A DNA stretch of 64,000 nt. Origin: Torreya grandis. Taxonomy: Eukaryota > Streptophyta > Pinopsida > Cupressales > Taxaceae. A program made the translations under genes and the position numbers. The stretch is taken from the NCBI GenBank assembly GCA_037957365.1, contig JARHVA010000251.1, positions 412,501 to 476,500 on the forward strand, in the 5' to 3' direction. Positions 58,500-64,000 of the stretch are shown here, piece after piece; positions within the stretch are counted from its first letter, which is position 1; every line of letters starts with the position of its first letter. The notes beneath the pieces were generated by a model. It was given only the letters and a program-made list of their open reading frames with translations, had not been told where the DNA came from and did not search any database.

Positions 58500-59295
58500 C
58501 ATGGTCGTTGGATATCCACCATCACTCTATCATACCTTATCATCCCTCATCATCTATACTTACTCCCTCATCATCCCTCACCATCACTCATCATTCATAA
58601 TCACACTATTAGTAATCCTTATCATCCCTCATCATTCTATCATTAGTAATTATTATCATTCATTAATGGTCATCTTTCCCTCATTAGTCATCATCATCAC
58701 TCATGAACCTTAATAAATCCCTCATCAACCATCATCATTCCTCATCATCCCTCATCTTACCTAGTGACTCCCTCATTGTCCTTTATCTTCCCTAATCATA
58801 GCTAATAATCCCCAGTCACTCCCTCATCATACCACATTTTCCATAAACACATCCCCATTGGCACTGATCATCCCTCATCATCCTTAATCACTCCCTTAAC
58901 TTCCACCATCATCCCTAATCATTCCTAATCACTCTATCATTACACCTCATTATCCATAATGACTCACTCGTCAACCCCCATAATGCCTCATAGTCATTAA
59001 TTACACCCTCATCAACACTCATTATCCCTCATCATCTCTAAAAACTCTTTAATTATCCCTCATTATCTCTCATTACCCCTAACCACTCCTTTATTATCCT
59101 TAATCATCCATCATCATCCCTAATCACTCCTTCATAAACCTTAATCATCCCTCATAGTCCTTAATCACACCCTCTTTAGACCTCATTATCCCTAAACACT
59201 CCATAATTATCCCACATTGTCCTTCAACATCCATAATCACTCCCTTACTATCCCTCATCATCCATAATCACTCCCTCATCATCTCTCATGATATA
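58500..59295. repeat. CATCATCCCTMATCACTCC minisatellite
   Basis: About 800 bases of imperfect repeats of TCATCCCTCATCA and CCCTAATCACTCCCT. It is strongly purine-poor on this strand. Similar words occur in the fold-back repeat at 59,936-60,450, suggesting shared origin. Confidence 0.85.
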
Positions 59296-59593
59296 TTATG
59301 AGAATTTCCATGTCATATCAATATACAGGGGTAATCTCTATTCTCTTAGTGGACTTATCTATGATAGTACCTAGTGCCCATTTTGTCCTTTAGTGTTTCC
59401 CATTTGAAATATACAAAATTTACCATTCACTAAGAATCAAGTGCACATTTTATAGTTTGTTTTTAAATTCCTAATATGTTCATTTCATTTGAAATATGTG
59501 TTTCAAAACTAATTCAGTAGGAAGGAAGGATACAATGAATCAGTCTTACACACATGGTATAGAAAAATTCACTTAGATAATAGATACTACCCC

Positions 59594-59596
<3 letters not shown>

Positions 59597-59635
<39 letters not shown>

Positions 59636-59638
59636 CAC

Positions 59639-59692
<54 letters not shown>

Positions 59693-59863
59693 ATATATAT
59701 ACATATGTATATATATACATATATATACATATGTATATATATATACATATATATATATATACACACACACATATACATATATATATACACATACATACAT
59801 ACATACATATATATATACACACATACATACATACATACATATATATATACATATATATATGTA

Positions 59864-59935
<72 letters not shown>
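59597..59935. repeat. Compound TA/CA/CATA microsatellite
   Basis: Uninterrupted alternating purine-pyrimidine repeats: TA, AC, CATA, TG and TA blocks in succession. Open frames on both strands here encode only alternating Tyr/Ile/His/Val/Cys and are artefacts. Confidence 0.97.
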
Positions 59936-59936
<1 letters not shown>

Positions 59937-60230
59937 TACAAGACTTTTTCACCATCCCTTATCTCTCCCTCCTCTTTATTCACCATCCATAATCACTCAT
60001 TACTAATCCCTCATCCCTAAGATCACTCCATTTCATACCTTGATGGTGGGAAATTACTCATCCCTCATCCCTAAGATCACTCCCTTTCATACCTTGATGG
60101 TGGGTGTTCCCACCATCAAGGTATTAAAGGGAGTGATCTTAGGGATGAGGGATGAGTAATGAGTGATTATGGATTGTGAATAAAGAGGAGGGAGAGATAA
60201 GGGATGATGAAAAAGTCTTGCACCACACAC
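59936..60230. repeat. Fold-back (inverted) repeat with perfect central hairpin
   Basis: The left arm 59,936-60,104 and right arm 60,109-60,230 are inverted copies of a segment starting GGTRCAAGACTTTTTCA. The centre CCTTGATGGTGGG-TGTT-CCCACCATCAAGG is a perfect 13-pair hairpin (60,092-60,121). The left arm has an internal 45-base duplication. Both arms end in TA/CA microsatellite. Confidence 0.85.
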
Positions 60231-60270
60231 ACACACACATTTATATATATATATACACACACATACATAC

Positions 60271-60322
<52 letters not shown>
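60231..60322. repeat. CA/TA microsatellite
   Basis: CA, TATA, CATA and a long TA run joining the fold-back repeat to its third copy. Confidence 0.95.
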
Positions 60323-60324
<2 letters not shown>

Positions 60325-60442
60325 TGCAAGACTTTTTCATCATCCCTTATCTTTCCCTCCTCTTTATTCATCATCCATAATAACTCATTACTCATCCCTC
60401 ATCCCTAAGATCACTCCCTTTAATACCTTGATGGTGGGTGTT
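60323..60442 (+). repeat. Third copy of the fold-back unit
   Basis: Direct-orientation copy starting GGTGCAAGACTTTTTCATC and ending TACCTTGATGGTGGGTGTTC. Again it is immediately preceded by a TA run. Confidence 0.85.
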
Positions 60443-60689
60443 CTTATTTCCTCCTTGTGCCTGATTGTTCCTAGTCACTCATTTATCTAGATAGGTTAGA
60501 ATTACCCCTCTTATTTAAAGATATGGCTTGGTTAATTACCCATTTCCTTTTTATATATAGGTGATAAAAACCCATCCCATGATCTTCAAGAATTTATTTA
60601 TTTAATGCCCCATATCCTTTATCTCTTGATCCAATAATGGCCCCTCTAATTATTTTCAAACATGATAATGTCCCCTCATTTTAATATAT

Positions 60690-61440
60690 ATCTTGGGATA
60701 TTTAAGATATGGATCAGGTAATATAGATACAATTAAGATTATATATGAGTATTCAAGATCAAGATATGCCTTGAGTATTTAATTAAGTAATGCATACTTA
60801 ATTAGGTAGGGAATAAACAACTAGATAGGGAAATAATCATATTTATGTAGGTAATAATAAAGTAGGTAGGGAAATAATTATAGGTATGTATGGCATACTC
60901 AAGTAGCTAGGGCATACTCAATTAAAATAAGATCATTAGGGAATAGTTAATATCAAGATATGATTCAAGTATTTAGGTAGGGCACACTGAAGATCAATAT
61001 ATGGATTGAGTATTCAATAAAGGTAGGGTATACTAAATTAGGTAAAGTAGGTAGGTCATACTCAATGATATATATCTATTACAAAGAAACATTATAAAAA
61101 ACTTTAATTCTCATTCTATTTATTGTGAAGAAAGTTTCCCTTGATAAGTAAGAATCTATTATATAAAGTGAATGTAGGTAGGACAATAATGAAGCTATAC
61201 ATACATACATATATATAGATATATATACATATACATACATATACATATACATAGATATATACACATGTATATACGTATATACACACATTCAATTATAAGA
61301 AGATAAGTAGGGAATAGTCAATATCAAGATATGGCTCAGCTATTTAGGTATGACATACTCAAGATCAATAAATGGATAAGGTATTCAATTAGGTATGGCA
61401 TACTCATGTAGGTAAAGTATGTAGGGAATACTCAATGGTA
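60690..61440. repeat. Degenerate repeats of GGTAGGGAATACTCAA type
   Basis: Phrases such as TAGGTAGGG, ATACTCAATTAGG and ATCAAGATATGG-TGAGTATT recur every 40-70 bases. The larger unit 60,945-61,225 is repeated at 61,304-61,650. Confidence 0.65.
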
Positions 61441-61453
61441 TGTGTGTGGGTGT

Positions 61454-61509
<56 letters not shown>

Positions 61510-61642
61510 TATATATACATATTACATATTAATATTATTATAAACTTTATTTCTCATTCTATCAATTATGAAACAAGATTTCCTTGATAACTAAGAATCT
61601 ATTCTAAAAAGGGAAAGTAGGTAGGATAAGAATGAATCCACA

Positions 61643-61690
<48 letters not shown>

Positions 61691-61760
61691 CACATATGTA
61701 TGTATGTATGTATGTATATTAGGAAGCAAGATTCCCTTGATAATTATGCCTTACTCCCTT
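61304..61760. repeat. Second unit of a ~350 bp tandem duplication, with microsatellites
   Basis: Aligns with 60,945-61,225: GGGAATAGTYAATATCAAGA, then YTCTCATTCTAT and TTGATAACTAAGAATCTATT. The first unit has CATA repeats after GAAGC, while this unit has a 60-base GT run inside (61,441-61,508) and a CA run at the matching end (61,640-61,690). A partial third copy follows near 61,720. Confidence 0.75.
61441..61508. repeat. (GT)n microsatellite
   Basis: About 30 GT units with one early interruption. Likely highly variable in length. Confidence 0.97.
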
Positions 61761-62372
61761 CCTAGTGATCAAGATGATAAGATTACCTTAATGTGTGATT
61801 AGGTGAAGTAAATGAAGATATTAGGAAGACAAGCTTCCCTTGACTTAATCCTTGGCATAGATGAAGTAGGTAGGGAAAGCTTCCATTGCATTATCAAGTA
61901 GGGAAAACTTGATATTAGGATAGGGTAATCAGAATGGTGACCCCTCATATATATATAGTAGGGGCCCCATTACCACACTATCCATTAATTTAATCTATTA
62001 AGGACTAAGGCATACTCAAAGTATAGTATGGCCCTAGTTTGACCTTTAGGGCATGTTAGTAGAGGTTCCTAGAAATCACATTTATAACTTGTTAATACAT
62101 GGATAAATGTGTTGAAGTGTGAATAGAATTATATGATATACATGAATGTGGTTGAAACTAAGATAGTCTAGATAATTATGGTTGATTTATGCAAAAGAAC
62201 ATAATCTTAATATTTATAGAACCTATATAAATATTATACATGATTAAACAAATTTAGACAAATAATTAAATCATATATGTATAGAACATAAATAAAATAA
62301 CTTTTTGGGAAAACCATTTTAGAACTTTATATTAATCTCTATCACATTATAAATCTTACAATAAAACTGAGA

Positions 62373-62374
<2 letters not shown>

Positions 62375-62420
<46 letters not shown>
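62375..62420. repeat. (TA)n microsatellite
   Basis: About 22 TA units, uninterrupted. Confidence 0.97.
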
Positions 62421-62423
<3 letters not shown>

Positions 62424-64000
62424 TTATTTTATTAGGCACCGTTACTTCATATTCTATCCTTTTGATACCAAAAAAATAGTATTCAAATTCTTAAGACTCT
62501 TGACATGCTTTCAAGTAAAAAATACATACAAAAAGAGATATTAAAGATATAATAGTGTGAGTCACACATGTATCTACCAATTATAGTCTATGATTTTATA
62601 TCCCTATTTGCTACCAACACTTTCCTAAACTAAAATAACTATCTTGTCCTAAGAAAAATTCACATAAGTGTGACTTATGTTGAAGTCAAAAACTATGCCT
62701 AATATGAGGAACTAGACTATAAACATAAGTTTTGGTAATATCTCATGGTGTTGATTACCAATTTTCACCCGTTTTACTCTATTTATCCATATTTTCAATT
62801 TTTCAACTAAGTAGCATCCTAATCTACTACCCTTATAATTTTTTAATAGATTAACATAATTAGTTGGATATTATTTATGGGTTTTCAACCAACTCAGCCC
62901 TACTCTTAATATTCAAGGCCTTCCTAATAAAAAATGCTTTAAATTTTCAAAATTGGATTATGTCTAGTACTTATAATGAGGGTGAAAACATGTACTATAT
63001 CAATTAAACTAGAGGAGGTTTCATATATGGTTCTACTTGTAGCTCTAAGAATATGTTTTTTCTATAAAATTTGATAGTGGAGGTTATAGTTGGGGCTAAG
63101 GCCTAGGTTTTAAAACTGTAACAACCTTCCTCTAATAGAGTTCCTATTATAAATTATTTATAGGAACAAATTGAGTCTCCTAGATGATGTTTGTGATATA
63201 TCATTTAAAATGAGACATGTCCTTTTGGAACAATTTCCAATGTATGATAGCTTCTCTAACCATATTTGTTCTATTGCAAAGTGACACTTGGAACTCAACC
63301 AAAATTTGGATGTTGTCATCATCTATCACTAGGATCATATCCTATGAATTAAATACTTTCATTTAAATTTATTAAAGATAACTCCTCTATATTATCTATG
63401 TGCCTCGTTATTTGAATATCATCAAATGTATTGTGTAATATTTCATTTTTCCAAGTTTGTATCTTCAACATAACATTGTCTCTAGATTCAATCAATTACT
63501 TGAGTGTGACATATAATGATATAAGGTAGTAGAGTGGTTGTCTATGGTAGCTTTAGCTTTATCTACCTTTATGAAATATAGTTTGGCCTCCTTTCATGTG
63601 TTAGACAACTACTACTTACAATCAAGAATATTTTGAGATATGTTGTGATCTTGGTGTATATCACTGTTGACGACTTATTCATATTTCAAAGAAAGATAAA
63701 AAATGGCCTCTATCTTAGCCACGAGATTTTAGCCTTACATGAAAAGTTTTTATAGATTATGCAAAACACACCAATCATTTTTGAGTTGAAAGAGAATCAT
63801 TTTGAGCTAATTTTATTTTGACATGACTTGGCCACCTAATAATTGAGTCATCAGGCAAGCAATGTAGTATAGATCAATTAACAATATTTTATGAGATGGA
63901 TATTGAGATCTACATTTTCTTCCTATTAAGAATAGAACATACATTCCTACATGTGAAATTAATATAAATGTGGAAACATAAACATGAGATAAAAATAAAA
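62421..64000. other. AT-rich DNA, no gene recognised
   Basis: No domain, LTR end or strong repeat seen on either strand. Frames are short and without motifs. Confidence 0.5.

Noticed and set aside
59514..60020. Several open frames of 100-140 codons on both strands
   Set aside because: They translate alternating TA/CA/CATA repeats into Tyr-Ile-His runs; they exist only because microsatellites lack stops.

Overview
This window reads as nuclear DNA from a plant with a large, repeat-rich genome. The evidence is AT-rich intergenic sequence, several families of Ty3/gypsy and Ty1/copia LTR retrotransposons inserted into one another, decayed pol genes full of stops, and long microsatellites. A conifer or other large-genome seed plant would fit, but nothing here fixes the species. 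I see no host protein-coding gene, rRNA or tRNA gene, and no CRISPR array. Nearly everything recognisable is retrotransposon or tandem repeat.

Layout. 1-5.6 kb is a decayed minus-strand Ty3/gypsy element (G), running gag, protease, RT, RNase H, integrase, with the integrase leaving the left edge. 5.6-10.3 kb is AT-rich DNA with no recognised gene. 10.3-11.4 kb is a dispersed ~1 kb repeat (F) whose second copy lies at 56.9-57.9 kb. 11.5-16.98 kb is an old minus-strand region with peptide-scale tandem repeats. 16,989-32,868 is a complete but decayed Tat-like Ty3/gypsy element (A) with ~1.57 kb LTRs, gag, protease, RT, two RNase H domains and integrase.

33,393-55,367 is a three-level nest. A minus-strand Ty1/copia element (E) is split by a plus-strand Ty1/copia element (D, target duplication GTAAT). 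D is in turn split by a young plus-strand relative of A (B, 40,316-50,098, perfect target duplication ATAGA). B keeps a long gag but has lost protease, RT, RNase H and almost all of integrase, so it is a non-autonomous gag-only element. Its LTRs differ at about 33 of 1394 positions.

55.4-64 kb holds unassigned DNA, the second F copy, a CATCATCCCT-type minisatellite, compound TA/CA/CATA microsatellites, a fold-back repeat and a ~350 bp tandem duplication.

The most interesting signal is RNA-like structure shared by A and B. Downstream of integrase both carry an ordered set of small hairpins with invariant loops and compensating stem changes. Both LTRs carry a three-stem junction whose stems covary between elements. 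Both also carry arrays of a CCGACNYCGG palindrome in LTRs and leader. These were found by eye and need folding and covariation statistics.
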